Assembly (NCBI GenBank): GCA_032358255.1
Contig: JAULBX010027705.1
Coordinates: forward strand, 1-34,748
DNA: 34,748 nucleotides
Reading direction: 5' to 3'
Source of the DNA: Heterotrichella gracilis
Lineage: Eukaryota > Sar > Xanthophyceae > Tribonematales > Xanthonemataceae
Shown here: positions 1 to 9,466 of the stretch, piece after piece
How the letters are laid out: each line of letters starts with the position of its first letter
How positions within the stretch are numbered: position 1 is the stretch's first letter
Notes under the pieces: generated by a model
Database searches by the model: none
What the model saw: the letters and a program-made list of their open reading frames with translations, nothing else
What the model was told of the DNA's origin: nothing
Program-made: the position numbers and the translations under genes

Positions 1-68
1 CATGATCAAAGGGCCAGCTTGAATTGACGCAGATTTTCCGCAAAATTTTATGAAGCCTTGATTTTTTG

Positions 69-94
69 CTACTTTTTGATCAAGCAAAAAGTAG
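69..94. repeat. Palindrome with ATCAAG loop, copy 1
   Basis: A 10-bp perfect stem (69-78 with 85-94) closes on the six-base loop ATCAAG (79-84). CTTGAT at 57-62 is complementary to that loop, so an alternative pairing or pseudoknot is possible. AAGCCTTG lies just before it (53-60). The same order, AAGCCTTG and then a hairpin with loop ATCAAG, recurs at 22017-22071 with a different stem. There is no T-run after either side, so it does not look like an ordinary terminator. The rest of 1-269 holds nothing else I recognise. Confidence 0.7.
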
Positions 95-269
95 TGAAGA
101 TGCTTTCCAATTAAGGGATACAGAACATTTAATTGAAAATTAATTTGACTCATATTGGAATACCATCGCTAAGATAGTTGCACCCTAAAAAAAATGGCTT
201 CTATTTTCTAATTTCGGTTAGAATAAAAAATGTAATTCAATTTATTACTTGTAAGTAAAAATGAATTTC

Positions 270-1151
270 TCAATGAAGATAGTTCCTTGAATTGAGCATC
301 ACATTCGCCATAAAATTATATTGCTCTTGTGTAAAACGACAACCGCAGGTAAAGTAGGTCATATAGTTGTCGACCGGCGGCACATAATAATCGTTATGCC
401 CGTCTTTAGCTCCGTGCAAATTTTGACAAGGCGCACTCAATACTTTATTTAAGGGATAACAATCGGCTTCGGTGTCGCAGAAACCATCGCCATTGGTATA
501 ACAATTGCTTCTGTCTACAAATTCATAGGTGGCTGTACCCGAAGGAGGACCGGGACTCACAGCGGTTCCTATTTCATCAAAAGTATGTGTCAATCCAAAA
601 AAGTGTCCCATTTCATGAATGGCTACCAGGTTGGAAGTGATGGATGATTTTTTGATAACGATGGCATCGGGTCCACCCGGGTAATACGCATAACCGGCAA
701 AGGGACTAAGTATTGTATCGGGTAAATAAATATTAATGGTTTTTTCGGTGAACCAGTTTGCTCTTACTACCGGTTCAATGGTGTCGTTCGACCAGCGGTT
801 AAACGGATGGTTTGGAATGACCACGGTACTGCACGCTAAAAAGGAAACACAAATTCGGCCAAAGGCACGATTCAGCTTGGCGACACAGGTATCTAATTTA
901 GCTTGTGTAATGGAGCCCATGGTTCCGCTGCTATCGGCAATGACATAAAATACAATGGAAAATTTTTTATTCACACAGAGATCATGTTTTAAAGTACTCA
1001 CTAAGTTTTGTGTGCTAATTACTGAGTTCCGCCACTGACTATAATTGACCGGCAAACTTGTGCCGCAGTCAATGTTGGCAGGACTTAAGGTGTTTTGAGC
1101 ATGACTCGATAGAAGACCTAAAACGAATAAAATAAAAAGTGATTTTTTCAA
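270..1151 (-). CDS. Secreted M43 (pappalysin-like) zinc metalloprotease
   Basis: The protein has 293 residues. A signal peptide covers about residues 1-19 (ending SSHAQ), so the product is exported. The zinc site HExxHxxGxxH is complete at residues 179-189 (H179, E180, H183, H189). It is followed by the GDGFCDTEAD segment typical of M43 and the Met-turn DNYMTYF around residues 261-267 (M264). Several cysteines suggest disulfides. These are the metzincin features of the M43 family, which cleaves proteins outside the cell. No T9SS C-terminal sorting domain follows the catalytic domain, unlike many Bacteroidota relatives. The start is TTG at 1151: an in-frame TAA lies four codons upstream and the signal peptide begins at this codon. 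It is divergent from the adhesin operon, with 66 bp between them. The family call is strong; the substrate is unknown. Confidence 0.87.
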   Translation of the reverse strand: MKKSLFILFVLGLLSSHAQNTLSPANIDCGTSLPVNYSQWRNSVISTQNLVSTLKHDLCVNKKFSIVFYVIADSSGTMGSITQAKLDTCVAKLNRAFGRICVSFLACSTVVIPNHPFNRWSNDTIEPVVRANWFTEKTINIYLPDTILSPFAGYAYYPGGPDAIVIKKSSITSNLVAIHEMGHFFGLTHTFDEIGTAVSPGPPSGTATYEFVDRSNCYTNGDGFCDTEADCYPLNKVLSAPCQNLHGAKDGHNDYYVPPVDNYMTYFTCGCRFTQEQYNFMANVMLNSRNYLH

Positions 1152-1182
1152 ATTGAAATGGGATTAATGTCAAAAATTAGTT

Positions 1183-1190
1183 TATATTTG
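1183..1190 (+). promoter_or_regulatory. Candidate -7 box of the adhesin operon
   Basis: TATATTTG matches the Bacteroidota -7 consensus TAnnTTTG exactly and lies 27 nt before the ATG at 1218. No TTG is seen at the usual 19-20 nt upstream, so this is a weak call. Confidence 0.4.
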
Positions 1191-1217
1191 AATACTCAAA
1201 TTTAGAATAATTCCTAG

Positions 1218-4200
1218 ATGTCTCTACAAAAGATTTTCATTTTTACGGTTTTCTTTTGTTTAATGAGCTTCAGCAAGGGTTTAGCGCAGATCACGTCTAC
1301 CACTACAGTGCTTAATGAATGTGCTCCTGCCAATATCACCTTTTCTGCTCCGGCCGGTGCTACTAATATTTCCTGGAATTTCGGACCCTACGGTCTTTTC
1401 AACACGTCTACCGGCAGTTTTAATGTTTTAACTGCATCTACCTTCAGTGCTGTTTTTAGCGGCATGGTTGGAAGCAGTCCGGTAAACTTTACGGTTCCGG
1501 TAATTGTGCATGCGGTGCCTGTTGCCAATTTTAGTTTGGGTTTACCTTCTGCCGGCTGTGCTCCCTTAACCGTTACCTTAAGCAATCAAAGTACTACTTC
1601 CTCCACATTGCAAACCTGGAAGTGGGTATATGGGGATGGAAATCTCAACACTTTTACCAATGGCAATCCGCATACATACACCTATACTGCTTTAGGTACC
1701 TGGAGCATTACCCTGGTGGTGACCGATGTTAATGGTTGCACCGATCAAAAAACAATAGGTCCGGTAAATGTTACTTCTCCACCGGTGGCGGTTATTTCAT
1801 CAAATCCTCCTTTGTTAACCGGATGCACTTCTAATTTTACTGCGGTGTTTAGCGCCTCTAATTCTGTAGGTACTGGCTTAAGTTATAATTGGAATTTTGG
1901 GAATTCACAAACCTCCAATCAAATGACAAGCGGAAGTATTACGTATACCTCACAACCAGCTCAATATCCGGTCACCTTAACAGTCACCGCTAATGGATGC
2001 AATGCCGTAGCGAGTACCTTTGTGACAGTGAGTCCGCCTACCTTGAGTGTCACCTTGCCGAGTTCTGTTTGTTTAAATTCTGCAGGTACAGCAACGATCA
2101 ACACCAATCAACCTTTCTCTACCTGGAACATTGGCGGATCCGGCAGTATAAATGTTCCTTCTCCGGCACCCGGCTCATCACTCGTGTCCATGCCTGTTTT
2201 CAACACTCCCGGTGTTCAATCCATCACCATAACGGCTGGTGCCTTGCCGTGTATCACCTCTCCAATCACTCAAACTGTTTTTGTAGAACAAATTTCCGCC
2301 AATTTTACAACCTCTTCTTTGCCTTTAATAAGTTGTAATCCACTGATCGCTTCATATACCAATCTCTCTTCTTCCAATGCCAATCAATTTGTGTGGACCT
2401 ACCAAAACTACATGCAAACGGCGACCATTTCCAGCACCCTTACTAATCCGACATTTACTTTTACCCAAGGCAGTTTAAATGCCTATACCATGTTTTACAG
2501 CACTTATACGCCAACCATCACCTTAGTGGCCACAAGTGTTTCCGGATGTTCTGCTACCGTATCTCATACCTTTCATACGGTTCGTCAACCAACCGCCTGG
2601 TTTAATAAAAATGTGAAACAAGGTTGCGCACCGCTTGCTGTGACCTTTAGTGATAGTAGTTTTGTTTTTCCGGCCGATCCAATTGCTTCTTATACCTGGT
2701 GCAACGGCGCAAGTCCTCCGGTATTTGTCACCGGAACCGGTTCAAACATTCCCTCTCAATTATTTACTTATGCAGCTGTGGGATCCTATTCACCTTACCT
2801 GATCATAACGACCGCCGGTGGTTGTACCGATATGTCCTTTATTGATGAGGTGATCGTCGCCAATCCACCAAGCATTAGTTTTAATGTGTCTTCCACCAAC
2901 CTCTGTCCTAATCAGGCCCTGCAAATTACGAACACAAGTCCAAGCCAATCATTGATTGCCCATTGGCATGTGGAAAGTGATAATGGTTTTTTCTCAGGTT
3001 GTGTGAATGATGCAAATCCATCCTGGAAATTTACAAATACCGGTACGCATACCATCGCTTTATCCGGTTATCAAAATGGTTGCAAAGGAACTGCGCTTTT
3101 AGGGCAATCCATTATTGTGAAAGGTCCCATTGCAGAACTGCGTTACGAAACAAATTGCACCAACCGCAAGTCAGTCGTTTTTTATTCGGAATTACAAGAG
3201 GTGCAAACAGCAATATTGAACTACGGCGATAATTCATCAACAAGCATCACTGGTAATGTAACAGGCGTGTTAACCCACACCTCGGCAGCTCATACCTATA
3301 GTGCCAGCGGTGATTACACCGTCACCTTAACCGCAACAAATCCGGGCAGCGGTTGTCCTAATTCGACATTCACTACCGTGGTGAGGGTGCGGGATGTGAA
3401 TGCTGTTTTTACGAATCCTACAGTAGCATGCGCTGGCGGCAATGTATTATTTAACGCACTCAATTCAACCGATGTGTATACGGGTTGTAATGTGGGTTAT
3501 GTATGGTATGTAGATAATTTACCACCCGTTCACGATGTTCAGGCGTTTTATACCACCACCTTCAGCACAGTCGGAATCCATTCAGTTACCTTAACGGTGA
3601 AAGATCTGAATGGTTGCATGGATTCAGATATTCATACCGTTCGCATCAGTAGCGTTAGTCCTGTTTTCTCTCTTAATTCAAACACTGTTTGTTTATCAAC
3701 CGGCACGATTCAAATCACGAATACAAGTTCTCAATTACCGGACCCTATCACCAACTATTCATGGAATTTTGGAAATGGTCAAACACTTTCAACCTCACAA
3801 TTAGCGGTACCAACAGTGAGTTATAGCATAGCTTCTGTGCCTTCCACGACTTATAACATTGTATTAACTGCTTCCAATTCGGTCGGATGTTTGCAATCTA
3901 CTTCGCGTGTGGTCACCGTCATCCTTCCTGCCGTTTCCATCAATGCCTTTCCACAGAACGTCTGTATGGTGGGTACCACACCCTCAACCATATCTTTTAC
4001 TTCTTTAACCAGCAATGCAAGTTACACGCTGAATTACGGATTGAGTCCAAGTTCTACCTTGGTCACTACCGCACCAAGCACTTCTTTCTCCTATAGTCTG
4101 GCCGGGGCATACACCTTTGTGATGACAGTTAAAACCGCTGCCGGTTGTGAAAATACAGGGAGTTCTGTTGTGAACGTGGTGAACACACCAACGGCCAATT

Positions 4201-5789
4201 TTTTATTTGAAAGTCCGGGTTCAACCGGTGGAAACAGTATCTGTTCGGGAAATATAGTGACCTTTACCAATACCAGTTCACCCCAACCGTATGCCCCAAC
4301 CTGGAACCTGGGAAGTGGTCCCTTAACCAATACCAATAATGTGGTGACCCGTTTTTATTCAAGTGCCACCACGAGTGCCGTTGCAGTGAGTCTAACGGTT
4401 AACACCGGTGCGCCTGCTTTTTGTCAATCGTCTGTGGTAAAAAATTTCACCATTTATGCTTCCAGTGCCAGTATTGCTTTGAGTAAAACGGTGGTGTGTT
4501 TAAATGAAACCATTCAATTGAACGTAGTCAATCCAATAGGGGTAAGTGCCTGGATCTGGGATTTTGGAGATGCAACACCAAGTGGCACGGTATTTGCCAA
4601 TACCATTCCGGCACCAAGCACCTCTACCTTGCATACGTATTCAAACTATACTGCCACCAGCGCCGGCAATACAACCGTATCGCTCATTTATTGGTCAATA
4701 GGTGAGGCCTGTAAATTAGCCTCTCCTTCTATTCCTATCAAAATGATCAAGATTGATCCTGATTTTAAACGCAATAATGAAGCCACTAAATTGGATTCTG
4801 TTCACTGCATCAATGTGATCGATAATTTTGAGAACACCACCACTTCTAATTCCTCGAACCTTACTTATACCTGGAATTTTTCAGGTGGGTTTACTACTAA
4901 TTCCATTAGCACATCTTATTTATTTCCTGCCTCCGGAGTGCAGCAAGTTAGCTTAGCGGTGAAAGACTTCAATAACTGCCGATTTCAAACGGTCAAAAAC
5001 ATGACCATTCATCCATTACCAACTGTTACCTTAAGCAGCGGTTTTCATTGTCCTAATGTGCCCTTTCCTTTGATCGCAAACGGTTCCAACGGCGTCGTGT
5101 CTGGCACCTGGTCTCCTGCATCATCCATAAACGGAGCACCTAATTTTACTACTACTGCTTTAACTTATTCAACCAATGCCATTGCTTCCCAAAATGCGAG
5201 TTTTGTGGTTGGAGTTACTGATAATAATGCCTGTGTGAGTCTTTTTGATACGACCCTCATTACCATCCTTCAACCTCCTGCACCTATCAATTGGGATACA
5301 ACAGTCATCGTTGGTGAACCCATTCCATTAAATGCCTATTTAGGAAATTATACTTACAGCTGGACTCCTGAAATTACGAACCTAAGCTGCATTAGCTGTT
5401 ATGACCCGATCTCAACTTCAACGGTAGATATTGTTTATACCGTGATCTCCGAAGACAGTTTAAAATGTTCAAGGGTGCCAAGTCATTTTACCATTACCGT
5501 ATTGCCTAGATCAAGTGTAGATGTTCCAAGTGCCTTTACTCCAAATGGGGACAATAAAAATGATGTGATTTATGTTGGAGGATGGGGAATAAAAAAACTG
5601 AATTATTTTAAAGTGTTTAACCGTTATGGACAATTAATTTTTGAAAGTAATGACTTAAGTCTGGGTTGGAATGGAGAATATAATGGTGTTCCGCAAAACA
5701 TGGAGACATACGTTTACCAGGTTTCTGTAGAAACATATATTGACAAAGAACCCTTGTTAAAGTCAGGTACATTTAAATTGATACGATAA
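1218..5789 (+). CDS. Giant PKD-repeat surface protein with T9SS type B sorting domain
   Basis: The protein has 1523 residues. A signal peptide (ending about residue 23, GLAQ) is followed by many PKD/Ig-like beta-sandwich repeats. These are visible as recurring WxFGxG or WxYGDG strands, [ST]YTxxGxYxVTLTxxxxxGC endings and regularly spaced cysteines. The last ~85 residues are a type B (gliding-motility-associated) C-terminal domain: VPSAFTPNGDNKND, then FNRYGQLIFES, GWNGEYNG and a TFKLIR end. In this family the domain directs export by the type IX system and surface attachment; SprB-like adhesins are the model. The composition is rich in Thr, Ser and Asn. The next gene starts one base after the stop and encodes a PorP/SprF protein, the known partner class of type B cargo. 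The likely role is a surface or mobile adhesin; the ligand is unknown. Confidence 0.9.
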   Translation: MSLQKIFIFTVFFCLMSFSKGLAQITSTTTVLNECAPANITFSAPAGATNISWNFGPYGLFNTSTGSFNVLTASTFSAVFSGMVGSSPVNFTVPVIVHAVPVANFSLGLPSAGCAPLTVTLSNQSTTSSTLQTWKWVYGDGNLNTFTNGNPHTYTYTALGTWSITLVVTDVNGCTDQKTIGPVNVTSPPVAVISSNPPLLTGCTSNFTAVFSASNSVGTGLSYNWNFGNSQTSNQMTSGSITYTSQPAQYPVTLTVTANGCNAVASTFVTVSPPTLSVTLPSSVCLNSAGTATINTNQPFSTWNIGGSGSINVPSPAPGSSLVSMPVFNTPGVQSITITAGALPCITSPITQTVFVEQISANFTTSSLPLISCNPLIASYTNLSSSNANQFVWTYQNYMQTATISSTLTNPTFTFTQGSLNAYTMFYSTYTPTITLVATSVSGCSATVSHTFHTVRQPTAWFNKNVKQGCAPLAVTFSDSSFVFPADPIASYTWCNGASPPVFVTGTGSNIPSQLFTYAAVGSYSPYLIITTAGGCTDMSFIDEVIVANPPSISFNVSSTNLCPNQALQITNTSPSQSLIAHWHVESDNGFFSGCVNDANPSWKFTNTGTHTIALSGYQNGCKGTALLGQSIIVKGPIAELRYETNCTNRKSVVFYSELQEVQTAILNYGDNSSTSITGNVTGVLTHTSAAHTYSASGDYTVTLTATNPGSGCPNSTFTTVVRVRDVNAVFTNPTVACAGGNVLFNALNSTDVYTGCNVGYVWYVDNLPPVHDVQAFYTTTFSTVGIHSVTLTVKDLNGCMDSDIHTVRISSVSPVFSLNSNTVCLSTGTIQITNTSSQLPDPITNYSWNFGNGQTLSTSQLAVPTVSYSIASVPSTTYNIVLTASNSVGCLQSTSRVVTVILPAVSINAFPQNVCMVGTTPSTISFTSLTSNASYTLNYGLSPSSTLVTTAPSTSFSYSLAGAYTFVMTVKTAAGCENTGSSVVNVVNTPTANFLFESPGSTGGNSICSGNIVTFTNTSSPQPYAPTWNLGSGPLTNTNNVVTRFYSSATTSAVAVSLTVNTGAPAFCQSSVVKNFTIYASSASIALSKTVVCLNETIQLNVVNPIGVSAWIWDFGDATPSGTVFANTIPAPSTSTLHTYSNYTATSAGNTTVSLIYWSIGEACKLASPSIPIKMIKIDPDFKRNNEATKLDSVHCINVIDNFENTTTSNSSNLTYTWNFSGGFTTNSISTSYLFPASGVQQVSLAVKDFNNCRFQTVKNMTIHPLPTVTLSSGFHCPNVPFPLIANGSNGVVSGTWSPASSINGAPNFTTTALTYSTNAIASQNASFVVGVTDNNACVSLFDTTLITILQPPAPINWDTTVIVGEPIPLNAYLGNYTYSWTPEITNLSCISCYDPISTSTVDIVYTVISEDSLKCSRVPSHFTITVLPRSSVDVPSAFTPNGDNKNDVIYVGGWGIKKLNYFKVFNRYGQLIFESNDLSLGWNGEYNGVPQNMETYVYQVSVETYIDKEPLLKSGTFKLIR

Positions 5790-5790
5790 A

Positions 5791-6804
5791 TTGAGAAGCA
5801 TCCAAACATATACCCTCATCTTCATTTTGATTCTTTTAAATAAAGTCTCGGCACAGGATGTGCATTTTAGTCAGTACTACTTTTCACCACTATCCTTAAA
5901 TCCGGCTAACACCGGCAATTACAAAGGCGATTACCGCTTATTCGCCAACTACCGAAGTCAGTGGCGCAGTTTGGATAAAGGATTTAATACCTATTCGGTA
6001 GGTGGTGATATGAATCTGTTTCCAAAGAATATTAATATCAGTCCGGGATTAATGATCTTAAACGATCAATCGGCAAAATATTTAACCGTAACTAAAATTT
6101 TACCATCCTTTGCCATTCATAAAAAGATTGCGGGGTTTAAATTACACCTGGGTATTCAACCGGGCGTGGTCATCAAGACCATTGATTTTTACAAACATTC
6201 TTTTCCAAATCAATTGAATTGGAATACCGGCAGTTTCGATAACACCCTTCCAAACATTGAAAGCAACGTTGGACAAAGGTTTACGATCTTTGATCTCAAT
6301 GCCGGTTTTGCTGCTTCACGCCGTTTTGGAAAATTGGAACCGGAAATTGGTTTGGCTTATTTTCATTTAAATCAACCCAAAGAAAGTTTTTTAGATAACA
6401 CCAATAACAAACTTCCAATTCGTCAGGCTTATAATATTTCCATCAACTATTCCGTGACGCCTGCGGTGATCTTAAATTTTAGTAGTTTGTATGGAACTAC
6501 CACCAAAGCTAGCGATGCGGTCTTTGGCCTAAATGTAGAATATGTGTTAGCGCGTGGTCCCTTTTTTGACAATACTGTATTTGTGGGATTTATGTGGCGT
6601 GATGGATTTAAACGTAATTCGGATGCAGGTGTGATTACAGCGGGATTAAAATACCTGAATTATACCTTAGGCTTCAGTTATGATATTACCATGTCTGAAT
6701 TAAAAACATCGGTAAATAGCAGAGGCGCTTATGAGATCGCTTTGATTTACCGTGCAAAAAGCACCCGATTATTTAAAAAAGAAATTCCTTGTGAAAGATA
6801 TTAA
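5791..6804 (+). CDS. PorP/SprF-family type IX secretion membrane protein
   Basis: The protein has 337 residues, the usual family length. It has a signal peptide (cleaved about ...NKVSA-QD), then the family hallmark HFSQYYFSPLSLNPANTG and a NYRSQW segment. Alternating aromatic beta-strands throughout are consistent with an outer-membrane barrel. In Flavobacterium johnsoniae, SprF is needed for secretion or attachment of the type B cargo SprB. The gene begins with TTG one base after the adhesin stop codon (TAA-A-TTG), so it should be translationally coupled. It overlaps the start of the following PorE-like gene by about 14 bp. The likely role is a cargo-specific outer-membrane anchor or translocon partner for the 1523-residue protein. 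Confidence 0.9.
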   Translation: MRSIQTYTLIFILILLNKVSAQDVHFSQYYFSPLSLNPANTGNYKGDYRLFANYRSQWRSLDKGFNTYSVGGDMNLFPKNINISPGLMILNDQSAKYLTVTKILPSFAIHKKIAGFKLHLGIQPGVVIKTIDFYKHSFPNQLNWNTGSFDNTLPNIESNVGQRFTIFDLNAGFAASRRFGKLEPEIGLAYFHLNQPKESFLDNTNNKLPIRQAYNISINYSVTPAVILNFSSLYGTTTKASDAVFGLNVEYVLARGPFFDNTVFVGFMWRDGFKRNSDAGVITAGLKYLNYTLGFSYDITMSELKTSVNSRGAYEIALIYRAKSTRLFKKEIPCERY

Positions 6805-8830
6805 GTACATACTTGTTTTGTTTCTCTGTTTTGGAAAACTGTTTGGACAGGTGGATAGCACGCTCCTTAAAAATTCCTCCCCTAACACCTTAAAACGATT
6901 GGGCAAAAGCGCGCTTCAGCAAAATGATCCGGGATCAGCCATTTTATATTTGGAAAGCTACGTTCAAAAAAACAAACAGGATGCTAAAACTAAGATGTTG
7001 TTGGCCGATGCCTATATGCAGATCAGAGATTATGACCGGGCGCAACACATGTATTTAAATGCCTATACCACAAAGAAAGAAAAAGTGCCGGAAGCCTTGT
7101 ATTACCATGCCTTAATGATGAAATCAAATGCACAGTACGATAGCGCTAAATACAATTTCCAAAAATTTAAAAAAGAGTACAAGGGCGATGATAAAAAACT
7201 AAAACGTCAGGCAGGCAAAGAAATTAATTTTTGTGACTCCGTGGTTCGCCTGGTGGGAGTAGAGTATAAAATAATTGTACAACGCCTGGACACCGGTATT
7301 AATAAGGTGAATACAGAAGCCGCTCCGGTTAATCTGGATAACAATACCTTAATTTATACTTCTTTGCGGACAGAAAAAACAGAATTTATTATTGAGGATG
7401 ATACAAGTGAACCCATTAAACGAAAATTGTATCTCGCAAAACGCCATGAAAACGAATGGAAGTACGCAGGCGAATTTGGCAAGAAGTTTAATGATGCTGA
7501 TTACAATGTGGGGAATGCCAGTTTTAGTCCGGATAAAAAACGCATTTATTTTACGCGCTGTAAATTAAATTACATGGAGAAAATGGTTTGTGCCATTTAT
7601 GTTTCTGAAAAAATAGGTGATGAATGGACGGAGCCGGTGAAATTGCCGAAGGAAATAAATGATCCTAAATATACCTCCACCATGCCGGCGGTGACCACTG
7701 ATCCTGCAAAAGGGAACGAATTGATCTATTACGTATCCAATGCCCCCAAAGGAAAAGGAGGACTGGACATTTGGTACACTGTTTACAACAAAAAGACCAA
7801 AACGTATAAAACACCTAAAAATGCCGGTTCAAAAGTCAATTCATCACAAGATGAGATAAGTCCTTTTTTTGATAACAATACCCGCACCTTGTACTTTAGT
7901 TCAAATGGTTTAGGTGGATTAGGAGGATTTGATATTTTCAGAACCATTACAGATGGCCGAAAATGGACAGGAAGTGAAAACATTGGTCAGCCCATTAACA
8001 CCGGTGCGGATGATATTTTTTACACGATCTCTGATGCCAGAGGTGAAGGATTTTTTGTGAGTAACCGCAAGGGTGGAAATGCCTTAAAGAACAGCACCTG
8101 TTGTGATGATATTTATTTTTACCGTCACACTGAGTATGTGCGTTTAAAAATTTCAGGTACTGTTTCAGATGCCCTTGATCCGAATGTTCTGATACCAAAG
8201 GCCGTGGTGGAAATGTACATTAAAGATAAAACGACCGGCGAAAAGTTTTTAGTGAAAACCATGTCAAGTGACAGTGTGGGAAATTTTAATTCGGAAGTGG
8301 AAGCAGGACGGGATTATTTTTTTGTGGTGAAAAAAGATGATTATTTGGGTTCAAGTGCTGATTTTAGTACCAAAGGAATGATAGAATCAAAAGAAATTGA
8401 TTTGAATTTGAGTTTAGTTAAACGTCCGAAAAAGCCCATTAGTTTACCTAACATTTTATTTGAGTTTGATAGATCAAATTTATTAGCGTCCAGTAAAGTG
8501 AGCTTAGATACCACGGTGGTAAGACTGATGCAAAACAATCCCGAATTAATTGTTGAAATACAAGCGCATACCGATAGCAAAGGAAATGATCAATATAATT
8601 TGAAGTTATCTCAAAAACGTGCTGAATCGGTGGTGAATTATATTAAAAGTTTGGGTATTAATGCCAATCGATTAATTGCCAAAGGTTATGGAGAAACGCG
8701 GCCCATAGCACCGAATGAAAATGCCGATGGCAGTGATAATCCGGAAGGCAGAGCAAAAAACCGTCGCATTGATTTTTTAATTACAGGTGTGGTAGATGCT
8801 GAGATCATCAAGGATTCGGGGGTGGATTGA
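6791..8830 (+). CDS. PorE-like TPR/beta-propeller/OmpA envelope protein
   Basis: The protein has about 679 residues. From the N-terminus it has a signal peptide (LVLFLCFGKLFG-Q), TPR repeats (about residues 25-140), a PD40-type propeller with repeated SPDKKRIYFTR, FDNNTRTLYFSS and GGFDIFRT blades (about 170-440), a carboxypeptidase-regulatory-like beta-sandwich (about 450-535), and an OmpA_C peptidoglycan-binding domain (about 555-665). That domain starts at ILFEFDRSNL and contains HTDSKGNDQYN, LSQKRAESV and GRAKNRRIDF. This order matches PorE of the type IX system. I chose GTG at 6791 because the signal peptide starts there; a GTG at 6752 would put 13 charged residues in front of it. The gene overlaps the PorP/SprF gene, giving the trio cargo, barrel, peptidoglycan linker. 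Confidence 0.87.
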   Translation: MKDIKYILVLFLCFGKLFGQVDSTLLKNSSPNTLKRLGKSALQQNDPGSAILYLESYVQKNKQDAKTKMLLADAYMQIRDYDRAQHMYLNAYTTKKEKVPEALYYHALMMKSNAQYDSAKYNFQKFKKEYKGDDKKLKRQAGKEINFCDSVVRLVGVEYKIIVQRLDTGINKVNTEAAPVNLDNNTLIYTSLRTEKTEFIIEDDTSEPIKRKLYLAKRHENEWKYAGEFGKKFNDADYNVGNASFSPDKKRIYFTRCKLNYMEKMVCAIYVSEKIGDEWTEPVKLPKEINDPKYTSTMPAVTTDPAKGNELIYYVSNAPKGKGGLDIWYTVYNKKTKTYKTPKNAGSKVNSSQDEISPFFDNNTRTLYFSSNGLGGLGGFDIFRTITDGRKWTGSENIGQPINTGADDIFYTISDARGEGFFVSNRKGGNALKNSTCCDDIYFYRHTEYVRLKISGTVSDALDPNVLIPKAVVEMYIKDKTTGEKFLVKTMSSDSVGNFNSEVEAGRDYFFVVKKDDYLGSSADFSTKGMIESKEIDLNLSLVKRPKKPISLPNILFEFDRSNLLASSKVSLDTTVVRLMQNNPELIVEIQAHTDSKGNDQYNLKLSQKRAESVVNYIKSLGINANRLIAKGYGETRPIAPNENADGSDNPEGRAKNRRIDFLITGVVDAEIIKDSGVD

Positions 8831-8986
8831 TCTTAGGGTTTCTGATATTTTATTTATTTGAACTAATTAGAAGGTGGAAATGGGCTTAAAGGATTTGATT
8901 TTAATTAGCTAAAAAACGATACCAAACCTTTACAATCTTTCGCAAATTGTGGAGATAAGTGGTGGGTTTGAGGAGGGTGAATGGGA

Positions 8987-8993
8987 GTTAGGT
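8987..8993 (+). other. GTTRRRY-type core-like site at left edge of the gene array
   Basis: GTTAGGT fits the integron core consensus GTTRRRY. It sits 28 nt before the first small gene of the array. The rest of 8831-9020 shows nothing recognisable. A 7-mer match alone is weak. Confidence 0.25.
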
Positions 8994-9020
8994 GCAAGTG
9001 CCCATGACGACATCAATAAA

Positions 9021-9458
9021 ATGGACATTAGAATAAATTTGAGAATAGCGCTTGTGACAGGTTTGACTCTTTGGTCTTCGATGACTTATGGACAGACAGT
9101 TAAAAACCTGGAAAATGTGTCGACCAATTACTTAGTTACTCTACTTAATGAACTCAGTATTTTGACAGAGATAAAGACAGACAGCATATCCATCCGACTT
9201 TTTAAAATTAATAATCTTCCTGGTAGCGCTGAACAGCCTAGTTCAGAAGTTTCATGTAACATTTATATCGCAGTATCTGAATTTGATGAAGATCCAATGC
9301 AAACAGTGCATATTTACGGACCTGTATACAATCCGAAAGTACTTGCCTGGACAGGAGAACCTTCCGAACAAATTTTGTCAATTGAATTCGGACCATTAAG
9401 TTCTAGAAAAGAAGCCAAATTGAAAATATCTATTGCAAAGGTGACTGTTCTGAATTAG
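9021..9458 (+). CDS. Small exported protein of unknown function
   Basis: The protein has 145 residues. A signal peptide (NLRIALVTGLTLWSSMTYG-Q) begins at the ATG at 9021. A GTG 72 nt upstream would add an acidic, non-signal leader and is rejected. The mature part contains a strand-rich segment with NIYIAVSEFDEDP, VHIYGPVYNPK and a C-terminal IEFGPL...EAKLKISIAKVTV, so it is probably a compact beta protein. I do not recognise a family. It is first in a run of unrelated + strand genes separated by structured spacers, and a palindromic spacer begins 9 bp after its stop. It may be a mobile cassette gene. Confidence 0.65.
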   Translation: MDIRINLRIALVTGLTLWSSMTYGQTVKNLENVSTNYLVTLLNELSILTEIKTDSISIRLFKINNLPGSAEQPSSEVSCNIYIAVSEFDEDPMQTVHIYGPVYNPKVLAWTGEPSEQILSIEFGPLSSRKEAKLKISIAKVTVLN

Positions 9459-9466
9459 TCGCCAGC

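Noticed and set aside
69..94. Hairpin as a rho-independent terminator for the M43 gene
   Set aside because: It lies 176 bp past the stop and has no T-run in the minus direction.
6752..6790. GTG start at 6752 for the PorE-like protein
   Set aside because: It would put 13 charged residues before the signal peptide; GTG at 6791 begins the signal peptide directly.
8949..9020. Upstream GTG start for the small exported protein
   Set aside because: The added 24 residues are acidic and precede a clear signal peptide starting at the ATG at 9021.
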